A stretch of 12,272 bases of DNA from Sediminibacterium sp. (GTDB taxonomy: Bacteria > Bacteroidota > Bacteroidia > Chitinophagales > Chitinophagaceae), in contig JAGNTI010000024.1 in NCBI GenBank assembly GCA_017987615.1, forward strand, positions 1 through 12,272, written 5' to 3'. Positions within the stretch are counted from its first letter, which is position 1. Each line of letters starts with the position of its first letter. Below, in pieces: positions 5,908 to 12,272 of the stretch. The notes beneath the pieces are model-generated. The model saw only the letters and a program-made list of their open reading frames with translations. It searched no databases and was not told the DNA's origin. The translations under genes and the position numbers were made by a program.

Positions 5908-7289
5908 GACAATTATTTCTACTCTTTATCTTAGTTATTGCAAGTAGTGTTGCTGCACAAAAAAATCTAGTTCAATTTTTAGCCAAACAAAAAGGGTCTT
6001 TTGAGTTACAGTTACTCAATAAAGAAACCAAATTGGTTCCTACCCCTATTGGCCTAACCTGTGCCGACTCTAGACACGACTATTTTGTAAATGATGGCAA
6101 GTTGTACCTCCAAATTAATGGTACGGGTAAATTATTTACAATGGATAGCTCGCTAGCGTTAACTAGATTAGACAATACCTGCTACGAAGGCTATAATTAC
6201 GGATCCTATTCTTACATCCGAAACAATAAAATTTACAATTTGGGCGGCTGGGGCTTTTGGCAGTTTAATAGTGGCCTTAGGTATTTTGATACCACATCCA
6301 AAGAGTGGTTTAGGGAACCGATTAATAAAGAAGTGCAACTTGCTAAGCATATGAATGCACTTGTCTATCCAGACTACGCAAATGATCTTATGTATGTGGT
6401 GTATCAATCTTACCCTAACTCTTATGTTAAAAACACCAGCGATGTGAAAAATGATACCATTTACATGCAGTGTTTAAATTTAAAAACCAACGATTGGTGG
6501 AACGCTCCTAAAATTTTGAATGACAAAATATTTTTGGAATCAGTTTTAAATACCAACGCAATGGTTTTTCCAGGCCTCGGTATATTAACAGAATCATACA
6601 ACCATTTGTACTTAATAAACCCAGCTACACAAAAACTATACGAAATAGAAAATGAAGTTGGCGGTACCATTATGAATTATGTTGCTAGTAAAAATGGCTT
6701 GTATTTTTACAAAGACGAAAAACTACATATTTATAATCCACAGCTTGACTCGCTCGTGAGCCTTCCACTTTCTATGTCAAAATTTTCGGAAGTAGCAAAG
6801 CCACTCTATAAAACGATAACACCCAGCTTTAGTGAAAAAATTGACATTACTAAACTACTTTTCAGTAGTGCTATCGTATTATTATTTGTAATCATTGTAG
6901 TCCTGTTTTTCAAAAACAAACACTTACATAAAATGCAGCAAACCGTTGCTGCGTCTGGATTACACAAGAAATCATTTGAAGTAAATAAGCAGCTAGAATT
7001 TTCAGATAATTTAACCGAAACAGAAAAATCGGTACTAGATATTTTGTATGAATATTCCAAACAAGGAGCACCCACTTCGATAGATCAAATTAATAGAGCA
7101 CTTGGCGTTAAAAACAAAGAAGTGACTATCCAAAATAAATTACGATCAGATACACTTCAAATGATCAATAAAAAATTTATGGTATTTGCGTCTACAAATG
7201 ATACACTGGTAGAACGTGAAAAAACGGAATTGGATAAAAGGGTATACCAATACAAACTTAATGAGCGCTACCTAAATAAAATTAAATAG
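5898..7289 (+). CDS. Secreted Kelch-like domain, one membrane helix, cytoplasmic HTH-like domain
   Basis: This 463-residue protein has a signal peptide (MRLRQLFLLFILVIASSVAA, cleavage near A20|Q21). A long beta-rich region (about 22-310) follows, with Kelch-like units such as KIYNLGG-WGFWQFNSGLRYFDTTSKEW (111-137) and repeats of the hydrophobic-YLINPATQKLYEI kind near 238-250. A single membrane helix lies at about 319-338 (LLFSSAIVLLFVIIVVLFF), then a basic cytoplasmic tail. The C-terminal 95 residues contain LTETEKSVLDILYEY (372-386) and a helix-turn-helix-like INRALGVKNKEVTIQNKLRS (398-417). That pattern suggests a winged-helix or sigma-like fold that may bind DNA or a partner. The order suggests a one-component sensor passing a periplasmic signal to a cytoplasmic effector. 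The ligand and the DNA-binding role are inference; no kinase, receiver or protease domain is present. It stands alone between a 240-bp gap and a convergent gene. Confidence 0.8.
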   Translation: MRLRQLFLLFILVIASSVAAQKNLVQFLAKQKGSFELQLLNKETKLVPTPIGLTCADSRHDYFVNDGKLYLQINGTGKLFTMDSSLALTRLDNTCYEGYNYGSYSYIRNNKIYNLGGWGFWQFNSGLRYFDTTSKEWFREPINKEVQLAKHMNALVYPDYANDLMYVVYQSYPNSYVKNTSDVKNDTIYMQCLNLKTNDWWNAPKILNDKIFLESVLNTNAMVFPGLGILTESYNHLYLINPATQKLYEIENEVGGTIMNYVASKNGLYFYKDEKLHIYNPQLDSLVSLPLSMSKFSEVAKPLYKTITPSFSEKIDITKLLFSSAIVLLFVIIVVLFFKNKHLHKMQQTVAASGLHKKSFEVNKQLEFSDNLTETEKSVLDILYEYSKQGAPTSIDQINRALGVKNKEVTIQNKLRSDTLQMINKKFMVFASTNDTLVEREKTELDKRVYQYKLNERYLNKIK

Positions 7290-7326
7290 GTATCTCTTAC
7301 GTAAATAAATAGCTTAGAAAAAGGAA

Positions 7327-7569
7327 TTAACCTTCTGCTTCTTCCTCTTCTTCTTCTTTGAAGAGTGGATTTCTGCGAGATGGGATCACCATTTGTTCAT
7401 CATCACTTAAGAATACCCAGAAGTTGTTTAATTCAAAAATGTCGCCACTGGTTTTGCTATCACCATCAGCACTTCTGCGCTCGTAGGTACCTAGTAATTC
7501 ACCATTGTGTCGTAATTGATTTAATTTTTCTTCGTGTGCTAATTCTTTAAAGCTTTCGATCGTCATCAT
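7327..7569 (-). CDS. Small acidic-tailed protein of unknown function
   Basis: This 80-residue soluble protein has a helical N-part (MMTIESFKELAHEEKLNQLRHNGELLGTY), a central beta-like part with aromatic residues (GDIFELNNFWVFLS) and a tail rich in glutamate (six consecutive Glu from about residue 72). No signal peptide, membrane helix or known motif is seen. The length, composition and good promoter match favour a real gene, and similar short conserved proteins occur in Bacteroidota, but I cannot name a family. Either of two adjacent ATGs (7569 or 7566) could be used. It lies 36 bp downstream of pulA on the same strand, yet a perfect TAnnTTTG on the minus strand in that gap suggests its own promoter. 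Confidence 0.7.
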   Translation of the reverse strand: MMTIESFKELAHEEKLNQLRHNGELLGTYERRSADGDSKTSGDIFELNNFWVFLSDDEQMVIPSRRNPLFKEEEEEEAEG

Positions 7570-7585
7570 CTAGATTGATTTTGTG

Positions 7586-7593
7586 CAAATATA
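7586..7593 (-). promoter_or_regulatory. -7 promoter box for the 80-residue protein gene
   Basis: The minus strand reads TATATTTG from 7593 to 7586, an exact TAnnTTTG. The predicted transcription start (about 7578-7581) leaves a leader of about ten bases before ATG 7569. No TTTG is found at the -33 distance, so the assignment rests on the -7 match and its position between two same-strand genes. Confidence 0.45.
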
Positions 7594-7605
7594 TATTACT
7601 CCTTC

Positions 7606-9576
7606 TTATTGGCCATATAGTATTACCGCCGAACTTCCGGCTAATGTAAAATTATTACCCATTTTAGAAGATCCATTACTGCTAAGCCCAACTTTCCATG
7701 TTCCTTTTGGTAGCGTAAGGGTTTGCGGGGTTTGAGATCCGTTATACGCTATCCATATTTTTTTCCAATTATCACCTACTGCCGCTCCGTTAATGGTATA
7801 AGCAATGATTCCGGTAGGCAGGTTGTTTTCAAAATTTATGTTCGTAGCAATTTGCTGTGCAGTTTGCATTCTAAATGCCGGATGCGCACGTCTTATTTGA
7901 ACCAAGCTTTTTATGAATTGATAGCTGGCGATGTTTTTAGTTTTTAAATCCCAATCAATACCATTCACGATGTCTCCTTTATCAAAAGAATTTTCTACTC
8001 CATTTTTTGTTCTTAAAAATTCGGTCCCTGCATGTAAAAAACTTGCACCTTGTGCAGTTAGCACTATGGCATAAGCTAGTTCATGCATTTTAGTGCGCTC
8101 TGCAGCAGAAGCACTTTTAAAAGAGAGTTCTATTTTATCCCATAAAATATTATTGTCGTGACAATCTGCATAATTGATAAGGCCTGCAGGGCCCGATGTA
8201 TATGGTTCTTTGGAGTAATTGACTTTACTATAATTTATTTGTGGATGCTTACCAGCAGCAACAACGCCAAATTTTACCGACTCGCTATTTGAAGTATTGC
8301 CAGTTGCAAAACCTCTATCATCAATATTAAAAACGCTTCCTTTAATACCATCTCGCATGTCATCACTAAATACTGCAATGCCATTTAATTGAGCCGCATT
8401 TTTTTTAAGAGCTCTTTTATCTTCAGGAAGTGGTGAACTGCTAGAGGTCCAACCTTCACCATATAAAACAATGGAAGGTTTAATCTTATGCAGTGTATCG
8501 GAAATCATATTCATGGTTTGGATATCATGAATACCCATTAAATCAAAACGAAACCCATCAATATGGTATTCGTTTACCCAGTAAACCACGCTTTCAATCA
8601 TAAACTTCTGAAACATGGCCTTTTCACTGGCCGTTTCATTACCACAACTACTAGCATCAGAAAAACTACCGTCAGCTCTTTTCCGATAGTAGTAATCAGG
8701 AACCAGTATGTTAAAATTTGAGTTTTTAGTTAAGGCTGTATGATTGTAAACCACATCCATAATAATGCGTAACCCATTACTATGCATCGTTTTAATGAGT
8801 TCCTTTAACTCTCTAATACGTACTTTACCATCTGACGGGTTAGTGCTGTAAGAACCCTCCGGAATATTATAATTGACAGGATCGTATCCCCAGTTGTACT
8901 GCACCGCAGACTTTGTTTCATCCACAGAATTATAATCGTAAAAAGGTAAGAGATGAATATGCGTTACACCAAGTTCTTTGATGTGTGAAAGACCAGTAAG
9001 TTGTCCAGTATTATTTTTTGTTCCTAGCTCTGCTAACCCTAAAAATTTACCTTTATTTTTTATGCCACTACTTGCATGAATACTAGCGTCTCTTACGTGT
9101 AGTTCATAAATAAGAGCGTCGGTTTGTTTATTAGCAACAGAAAAATTAGGCGATTTATCTTTATCCCATCCAACTGGATTGGTTTCTTTTAAATCTATCA
9201 CTTGTGCTCTTAAACCATTGGTACCACAAGCTTTTGCGTATGGGTCTACCACTTCTTCACTCCATGTATTTCCAATATTTACCTGAAATGTGTAATAGCT
9301 ATTTTTAAGATTTTCTGGAACAGTAATTTGCCAAACACCATTAACTCCCTTATTCATCGTAATGGACCTAACGGCAGTTCCACCCAAATCAGATTTGTAG
9401 ATATTTAATTTAGCAGCAGTTGCAGTTGGCGCCCAAATTTTAAATGTAGCAGCCGTTGGCGTATAGGTTAAACCTAAATCTTTACCCGTATAAACTGGAT
9501 AATCTATTTTGCTTTCCTGTGCTGAAAGTCCATTAAGCGACGCAAACAAAACTACAAATGCGATGATGTTTTTCAT
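7606..9576 (-). CDS. pulA: Type I pullulanase, periplasmic (CBM48 + GH13)
   Basis: The enzyme hydrolyses alpha-1,6 branch points in pullulan, glycogen or starch fragments. The 656 residues begin with a type I signal peptide cut at A19|Q20, so it is periplasmic or secreted, with no lipobox. An N-terminal CBM48-like beta domain follows (about 26-130, TFKIWAPTA at 44-52). The GH13 barrel then shows the type I pullulanase signature YNWGYDP (227-233) and the conserved regions DVVYNHT (274-280), GFRFD (341-345, nucleophile Asp345), YGEGW (acid/base Glu374) and ADCHDN (stabilising Asp474). A C-terminal beta domain of about 90 residues ends the protein. All catalytic residues are present. SusC/SusD or other glycan-utilisation genes are not seen in the window, so it may be a stand-alone enzyme. 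It is divergent from the gene at 9662, with an 85-bp shared control region. Confidence 0.93.
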   Translation of the reverse strand: MKNIIAFVVLFASLNGLSAQESKIDYPVYTGKDLGLTYTPTAATFKIWAPTATAAKLNIYKSDLGGTAVRSITMNKGVNGVWQITVPENLKNSYYTFQVNIGNTWSEEVVDPYAKACGTNGLRAQVIDLKETNPVGWDKDKSPNFSVANKQTDALIYELHVRDASIHASSGIKNKGKFLGLAELGTKNNTGQLTGLSHIKELGVTHIHLLPFYDYNSVDETKSAVQYNWGYDPVNYNIPEGSYSTNPSDGKVRIRELKELIKTMHSNGLRIIMDVVYNHTALTKNSNFNILVPDYYYRKRADGSFSDASSCGNETASEKAMFQKFMIESVVYWVNEYHIDGFRFDLMGIHDIQTMNMISDTLHKIKPSIVLYGEGWTSSSSPLPEDKRALKKNAAQLNGIAVFSDDMRDGIKGSVFNIDDRGFATGNTSNSESVKFGVVAAGKHPQINYSKVNYSKEPYTSGPAGLINYADCHDNNILWDKIELSFKSASAAERTKMHELAYAIVLTAQGASFLHAGTEFLRTKNGVENSFDKGDIVNGIDWDLKTKNIASYQFIKSLVQIRRAHPAFRMQTAQQIATNINFENNLPTGIIAYTINGAAVGDNWKKIWIAYNGSQTPQTLTLPKGTWKVGLSSNGSSKMGNNFTLAGSSAVILYGQ

Positions 9577-9584
9577 AAATGCTC

Positions 9585-9641
9585 AATTAAGATTGCTAAT
9601 ATACGCCCTTAGATAAAATTATTTTTCATCAAATCTTAATT
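9585..9641. repeat. 10-bp inverted repeat in the pulA / 9662 divergent region
   Basis: AATTAAGATT (9585-9594) and AATCTTAATT (9632-9641) are perfect inverted copies separated by 37 bp and centred near the middle of the 85-bp divergent gap. No convincing promoter box is visible nearby; the best is AAGATTTG on the minus strand, 9637-9630, overlapping one arm. It could be a pair of half-sites for a regulator of pulA, or chance in AT-rich DNA. Confidence 0.35.
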
Positions 9642-9661
9642 ATCTTGCTGTTTTACATACC

Positions 9662-10105
9662 ATGCTTTCAAAGAATAAAAAAATAGACGTTATAGATAAG
9701 TTGCTGTCGCTTTGCTACGCACACAATAAAGACGCGCTATTTATTATGAGTTTGATGCATCAATACGAAGAGCGTGGAAGTTTAAGTAAAAAGCAGCTGG
9801 AAGGATTATTACTAAAAGCTCAAAAAATTAAGGAGATACCCGCTCACCAAATAGCAGCCGTAGAAGCTATTGTGTTAAAAATGCCAACTAGGGACAAAAC
9901 ACCGGTTCAAAAAACAGCCCCAGCTATAAACGAAGCCCAGGCCCAAATAAGCACGGCGCTTGCTCAAACGGATCAAATATTAGCGCTCTATCCAGCCCAT
10001 AAACAAGTGCTCCTGCTTAAGTCTAAACTTAGCAGCCATCAGCCATTAACGCCGCAAGAACAGTCCGATTTAACCAAATTTGTAAAGATTTTAGTTAAAA
10101 AATAA
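9662..10105 (+). CDS. Uncharacterised helical protein with internal duplication
   Basis: This 147-residue cytoplasmic protein, predicted all-helical, matches no family I recognise. It has two similar halves joined by a Pro/Ala/Gln-rich linker (about 74-95). Residues 11-32 (IDKLLSLCYAHNKDALFIMSL at the start) align without gaps to 103-124 (TDQILALYPAHKQVLLLKSKL), sharing Asp, Leu, Leu, Ala-His, Leu and Leu at the same spacing. A later Leu-(Ser/Thr) followed by Lys-x2-Lys-Ile pattern (41-56 and 129-143) also recurs. The helix pairs are loosely TPR-like. The first ATG after the divergent gap is used. The neighbours (pulA divergent, the rhodanese operon downstream with its own promoter) give no functional hint. 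Confidence 0.7.
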   Translation: MLSKNKKIDVIDKLLSLCYAHNKDALFIMSLMHQYEERGSLSKKQLEGLLLKAQKIKEIPAHQIAAVEAIVLKMPTRDKTPVQKTAPAINEAQAQISTALAQTDQILALYPAHKQVLLLKSKLSSHQPLTPQEQSDLTKFVKILVKK

Positions 10106-10110
10106 TCCTA

Positions 10111-10126
10111 TGTGACATCCGTCACG
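10111..10126 (+). promoter_or_regulatory. Crp/Fnr-type operator
   Basis: TGTGACATCCGTCACG fits the Crp-type pattern TGTGA-N6-TCACA with one mismatch in the last base. The inner arms GTGAC/GTCAC are perfect inverted copies. Its centre (10118.5) lies about 41 bp upstream of the transcription start predicted from the downstream promoter boxes, which is the classical position for class II activation. Which Crp/Fnr paralogue binds is unknown. Confidence 0.65.
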
Positions 10127-10155
10127 TTTGCTCTCATCAATTGTGCTGATTTTTG
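10127..10155 (+). promoter_or_regulatory. Promoter of the rhodanese-DUF6132-thioredoxin operon
   Basis: TTTG (10127-10130) and GATTTTTG (10148-10155, one mismatch to TAnnTTTG) are spaced by 17 bp, directly downstream of the Crp/Fnr-type site. The start of transcription should be near 10160, leaving a leader of about 30 bases before ATG 10192. Confidence 0.5.
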
Positions 10156-10191
10156 CAGTATCAAAATTATTTAAAACTAAAATTGTATAAC

Positions 10192-10500
10192 ATGTTTGCG
10201 TTCATTAAAAAATTATTTGGCCCACCCACTAACTATAATGCATTGATTGAAAAAGGTGCAGTTATTGTTGACGTTCGTACTGCCGGTGAATATGCGAATG
10301 GACATATAAAAGGATCAAAAAATATACCTCTTGATGGTATTAATAGTCGAGTGGCTGAATTAAAAAAAGCCGGAAAGCCTGTCATTACGGTTTGTAGAAG
10401 TGGCGCTAGAAGTGGCATGGCTAAAGGCATATTAGCAAACGCAGGTATTGAAGTTTACAACGGCGGACCGTGGAATAGCTTACTACAAAAAATAAATTAG
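10192..10500 (+). CDS. Single-domain rhodanese-like sulfurtransferase
   Basis: Rhodaneses carry sulfane sulfur on an active-site cysteine and pass it to thiols, cyanide or proteins. The 102 residues cover one domain: VIVDVRTAGEYANGHIKGSKNIPL (24-47), the usual CH2A-type strand and turn, and the active-site loop CRSGARS with Cys68. The domain is complete and no residue looks missing. ATG 10192 is chosen over an in-frame TTG at 10153, because that would lie inside the predicted promoter. No signal peptide is present, although the N-terminal MFAFIKKLFG is amphipathic. It is first in a tight operon: the DUF6132 gene starts 1 bp after its stop, and thioredoxin, a known acceptor of rhodanese sulfur, follows. 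Control by the Crp/Fnr-type site upstream is likely. Confidence 0.9.
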   Translation: MFAFIKKLFGPPTNYNALIEKGAVIVDVRTAGEYANGHIKGSKNIPLDGINSRVAELKKAGKPVITVCRSGARSGMAKGILANAGIEVYNGGPWNSLLQKIN

Positions 10501-10501
10501 T

Positions 10502-10708
10502 ATGAAAGCATTTATTAGAGAACAGTATCTAGTTATTATTGGTGTGCTTTTAGGTGCAATAGGCGGATATTTATACTGGAAAAATATTGGTTGTGCCTCA
10601 GGTACTTGTATGATTACCTCTAAGCCCTTTAATAGTGTGATTTATTTTGGATTATTGGGTGGTCTTGTATTTAGTATGTTTAAAAAAACGACATCTCATG
10701 TTAAGTGA
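10502..10708 (+). CDS. DUF6132-like two-helix membrane protein with a Cys pair
   Basis: The 68 residues contain two membrane helices (about 9-25 and 45-60). The loop between them has Cys31 and Cys36 in NIGCASGTCMITSKP. The pattern (Gly-Cys, four residues, Cys, then ITSxP before the second helix) fits the small Bacteroidota proteins annotated DUF6132; the function is unknown. The family name is recalled, not searched. The paired cysteines in a short loop, and the position between rhodanese (1-bp gap) and thioredoxin (11-bp overlap), suggest a thiol or sulfur-handling membrane component, which is inference. The basic C-terminus (FKKTTSHVK) would be cytoplasmic by the positive-inside rule, which puts the Cys loop on the periplasmic side. 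Confidence 0.8.
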   Translation: MKAFIREQYLVIIGVLLGAIGGYLYWKNIGCASGTCMITSKPFNSVIYFGLLGGLVFSMFKKTTSHVK

Positions 10709-10997
10709 ATCTTTCGAAAAAATAATTTCTTCTGATAAGCCCGTCCTTATTGACTTTTATGCTACTTGGTGTGGTCCATGTAAAATGATGCCACCTATTT
10801 TAAAAGAGGTAAAAGATAAAATGGGCGAATCTATTTCTATCTATAAAGTGGATGTTGATGTGCATCAAAATATTGCCGCACACTTTTCTGTAAATAGTGT
10901 TCCTACGTTGGCGGTATTTAAAGATGGCAAATTATTATGGCGTGAGCCAGGTGTAAAGCCTGCCGCGCAACTTGTGCAAATTATCTCGAAATTATAG
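10698..10997 (+). CDS. Thioredoxin
   Basis: This 99-residue cytoplasmic thioredoxin has the active site WCGPCK (Cys25, Cys28), the buried Asp19 six residues before the first Cys as in E. coli TrxA, and the cis-proline Pro69 in SVPT. The C-terminal helix is present, so the domain is complete and slightly shorter than usual at the N-terminus. ATG 10698 is chosen: it overlaps the DUF6132 stop by 11 bp (translational coupling) and begins at the first family helix. A further-upstream in-frame ATG at 10647 would add residues encoded inside the DUF6132 gene that look nothing like thioredoxin. It probably reduces the rhodanese persulfide of the same operon. It could also serve thioredoxin-dependent enzymes such as the ArsC encoded in this window, though the main TrxA may be elsewhere. 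Confidence 0.9.
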   Translation: MLSESFEKIISSDKPVLIDFYATWCGPCKMMPPILKEVKDKMGESISIYKVDVDVHQNIAAHFSVNSVPTLAVFKDGKLLWREPGVKPAAQLVQIISKL

Positions 10998-11024
10998 TTC
11001 CCATAGAGGCTGTATAATTAATCC

Positions 11025-11076
11025 TTTATAATTTATATGTTTTAGTAGTTTAGCGCTAGAAACTGTAAATTATAAA
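11025..11076. repeat. 11-bp inverted repeat before the nucleoid-protein gene
   Basis: TTTATAATTTA (11025-11035) and TAAATTATAAA (11066-11076) are perfect inverted copies with a 30-bp loop, ending two bases before the ATG at 11079. The loop holds TAGTTTAG (11046-11053), one mismatch to the TAnnTTTG promoter box, and the palindrome TAGCGCTA (11051-11058). The arms are made only of A and T, so chance formation is possible. Confidence 0.35.
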
Positions 11077-11078
11077 TT

Positions 11079-12125
11079 ATGACTGGGATTGATAGTGTTG
11101 TTTTAGAATCTGTAATTGTACATAAGGTTGGTAATCCAACACGTTCAGAGCAGTTGGTTTTATCTAACGAAGCGCTAAGCATCGAAGATCAATTTGTAAC
11201 GGGTCTACTAACAAAGTATTTTTTAACTCCCTTTAATGAGGCCGAACAATATCAGTTTACGCATCTCAGTGATTTGTCGTTAAATGAGGTGTATACCTAT
11301 GTACAAACTATTTTTAACGAGCCAGATACATTTGTAGAACAAAGTAAATTGTTGGCCAACTTTTTACATGCAAAGTCTACGCATGTAAAAGTGAAAGACG
11401 GTGAATTATACGTCGCAAAATTTACCAACCTCCCTTTTGGTACCGAATTTATTTCTGGTATTGGTCTATTTAAAAGTGAAACAAAAGAGACTTTCTTGCA
11501 ACTTAAAACAAAGCAGGAGGGCTGGGGTATCAGCGCCGAAGACGGGATTGCGATCAATAAATTAGATAAAGGATGCCTCATTTACAATAAAGATGGTGCT
11601 GATGGTTATGTGGTTTGTATGGTAGACAATACCAATAAGCAGCAAGACACACAGTATTGGGTAAACGACTTTTTGCAAATTACTAGACGCGCCAATAGTT
11701 ATCATTACACAGATGCAGCACTAGGTATGTGTAAATTATTTATCAGCAACGAATACCAAGATAAATTTGAAGTAACAAAAACGGATCAGGTAGACCTCTT
11801 GCACCGCAGCATGGAGTACTTTACTACCCATGAATCATTTACCATGCAAGACTTTGGTAAAGAAGTACTCCATCATCCCGAACTTATCGAAAGTTTTACG
11901 CAATATAAAAGCCAATACGAAGTAGCAAAGCAAGTTGTTATTGAAGATGAGTTTTCTATTCATGTAGCTGCTGTTAAAAAGCAGCAACGTTTTTTTAAAG
12001 CAGTGGTTAAACTCGACAAAAACTTTCATATTTATATTCATGGCCGAAAAGATTTAGTAGAAAAAGGCTATGACGAAAAATCAGGCAAACAATTTTATAA
12101 GCTTTATTTTGATGAAGAATCTTAA
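11079..12125 (+). CDS. Nucleoid-associated protein, NdpA/YejK (NA37) family
   Basis: The 348 residues are close to the length of E. coli YejK/NdpA (335). The family-typical organisation is visible: an N-terminal region opening with a VIVHKVGNP-like strand (13-21), the central beta-rich domain (about 100-200, LYVAKFTNLPFGTEFISG), the LDKGCLIYNKDGADGYVVCMVDN segment, the YWVNDFLQI motif (193-201) and a C-terminal part ending in GKQFYKLYFD. NdpA-type proteins associate with bacterial nucleoid DNA; the molecular role is poorly defined. In Bacteroidota this is a common chromosomal gene. It is preceded by an inverted repeat and a possible promoter and stands alone, with 81 bp separating it from thioredoxin. 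No DNA-modifying or nuclease partner is adjacent, so a defence-type context is not indicated. Confidence 0.85.
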   Translation: MTGIDSVVLESVIVHKVGNPTRSEQLVLSNEALSIEDQFVTGLLTKYFLTPFNEAEQYQFTHLSDLSLNEVYTYVQTIFNEPDTFVEQSKLLANFLHAKSTHVKVKDGELYVAKFTNLPFGTEFISGIGLFKSETKETFLQLKTKQEGWGISAEDGIAINKLDKGCLIYNKDGADGYVVCMVDNTNKQQDTQYWVNDFLQITRRANSYHYTDAALGMCKLFISNEYQDKFEVTKTDQVDLLHRSMEYFTTHESFTMQDFGKEVLHHPELIESFTQYKSQYEVAKQVVIEDEFSIHVAAVKKQQRFFKAVVKLDKNFHIYIHGRKDLVEKGYDEKSGKQFYKLYFDEES

Positions 12126-12136
12126 TAAATAGTAAC

Positions 12137-12153
12137 TTTAAGCAACACTTAAA
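12137..12153. other. Short hairpin after the nucleoid-protein gene
   Basis: TTTAAG (12137-12142) and CTTAAA (12148-12153) form a 6-bp stem with a 5-base loop, 11 bp after the stop and 9 bp before the next ATG. The stem has little GC and no T tract follows, so a terminator is doubtful. It also overlaps TAACTTTA (12133-12140), one mismatch to the -7 box, which may drive the downstream gene. Confidence 0.25.
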
Positions 12154-12162
12154 TGGTTCGTT

Positions 12163-12272
12163 ATGACAAATAGCCGCAGAAACTTTATTAAAACTTCAGC
12201 TTTAGCAGCAGCCGGTGTAATGGTTGCTCCATCGGGTATTTTTGCTAGTGCACAGGCTAAAAACCTTATTGG
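12163..12272 (+). CDS. Start of a Tat-exported protein (3' end outside window)
   Basis: Thirty-six codons are visible from ATG 12163 to the right edge. They encode a twin-arginine signal: NSRRNFIKT (3-11) followed by a hydrophobic stretch (ALAAAGVMVAPSGIFA) and an Ala-rich cleavage area near SAQA. In Bacteroidota this type of leader is common on Gfo/Idh/MocA oxidoreductases, sugar-phosphate isomerases and phosphoesterases, but the mature part seen here (KNLIG) is too short to choose. It follows the nucleoid-protein gene by 37 bp on the same strand. Confidence 0.75.
   Translation, partial: MTNSRRNFIKTSALAAAGVMVAPSGIFASAQAKNLI

Noticed and set aside
10153..10191. TTG start giving a longer rhodanese
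   Set aside because: It would begin inside the predicted -7 box and add residues not typical of the family; ATG 10192 fits better.
10647..10697. ATG start 17 codons upstream for thioredoxin
   Set aside because: The extension is coded out of frame within the DUF6132 gene and is unrelated to thioredoxin; ATG 10698 gives a full domain.

Overview
The window is AT-rich chromosomal DNA from a member of the Bacteroidota, most likely a Chitinophagaceae-like aerobe. Several signs point there. Genes lack Shine-Dalgarno sequences, and several starts have matches to the Bacteroidota -7 box TAnnTTTG. Exported proteins are cut before Gln (A|Q). The families present (DUF6132, DUF3050, NdpA-type nucleoid protein, ArsR-ArsM-ArsC) are common in that phylum. 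I see no rRNA, tRNA, CRISPR array, insertion sequence or phage gene. This is ordinary genome with one arsenic cassette rather than an obvious island.

Layout. 1-332: end of a small integral membrane protein. 357-2652 (+): arsenic cassette arsR-arsM-arsC, followed by a TIP30-like NAD(P)-binding protein whose start overlaps the arsC stop. A near-perfect palindrome lies on the predicted arsR promoter, directly against the start codon. 2783-3535 (+): DUF3050 protein with a plausible haem-oxygenase-like diiron ligand set. It converges on a minus-strand pair (3528-4770): a classical SDR and a small exported protein. 4812-5657 (+): Tat-exported metallophosphoesterase, followed by a C-run tract that forms a canonical G-quadruplex motif on the minus strand. 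5898-7289 (+): secreted Kelch-like domain, one membrane helix and a cytoplasmic winged-helix-like domain. 7327-9576 (-): an 80-residue acidic-tailed protein and a periplasmic type I pullulanase. 9662-10105 (+): uncharacterised helical protein with an internal duplication. 10111-10997 (+): a Crp/Fnr-type site driving rhodanese, DUF6132 membrane protein and thioredoxin. 11079-12125 (+): NdpA-type nucleoid-associated protein. 12163-end (+): start of a Tat-exported protein.

How the genes work together. ArsR senses arsenite, ArsC reduces arsenate using thioredoxin, and ArsM methylates arsenite. No arsenite efflux pump is visible, so detoxification here would rely on methylation unless a pump is encoded elsewhere. 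The rhodanese-DUF6132-thioredoxin operon looks like a redox- or oxygen-controlled sulfane-sulfur unit. I see no complete, clearly undescribed system. The items most worth a second look are the DUF3050 ligand set, the Kelch-TM-HTH protein, the G4 tract, the palindrome-on-promoter arrangement at arsR, and the Crp/Fnr-linked sulfur operon.
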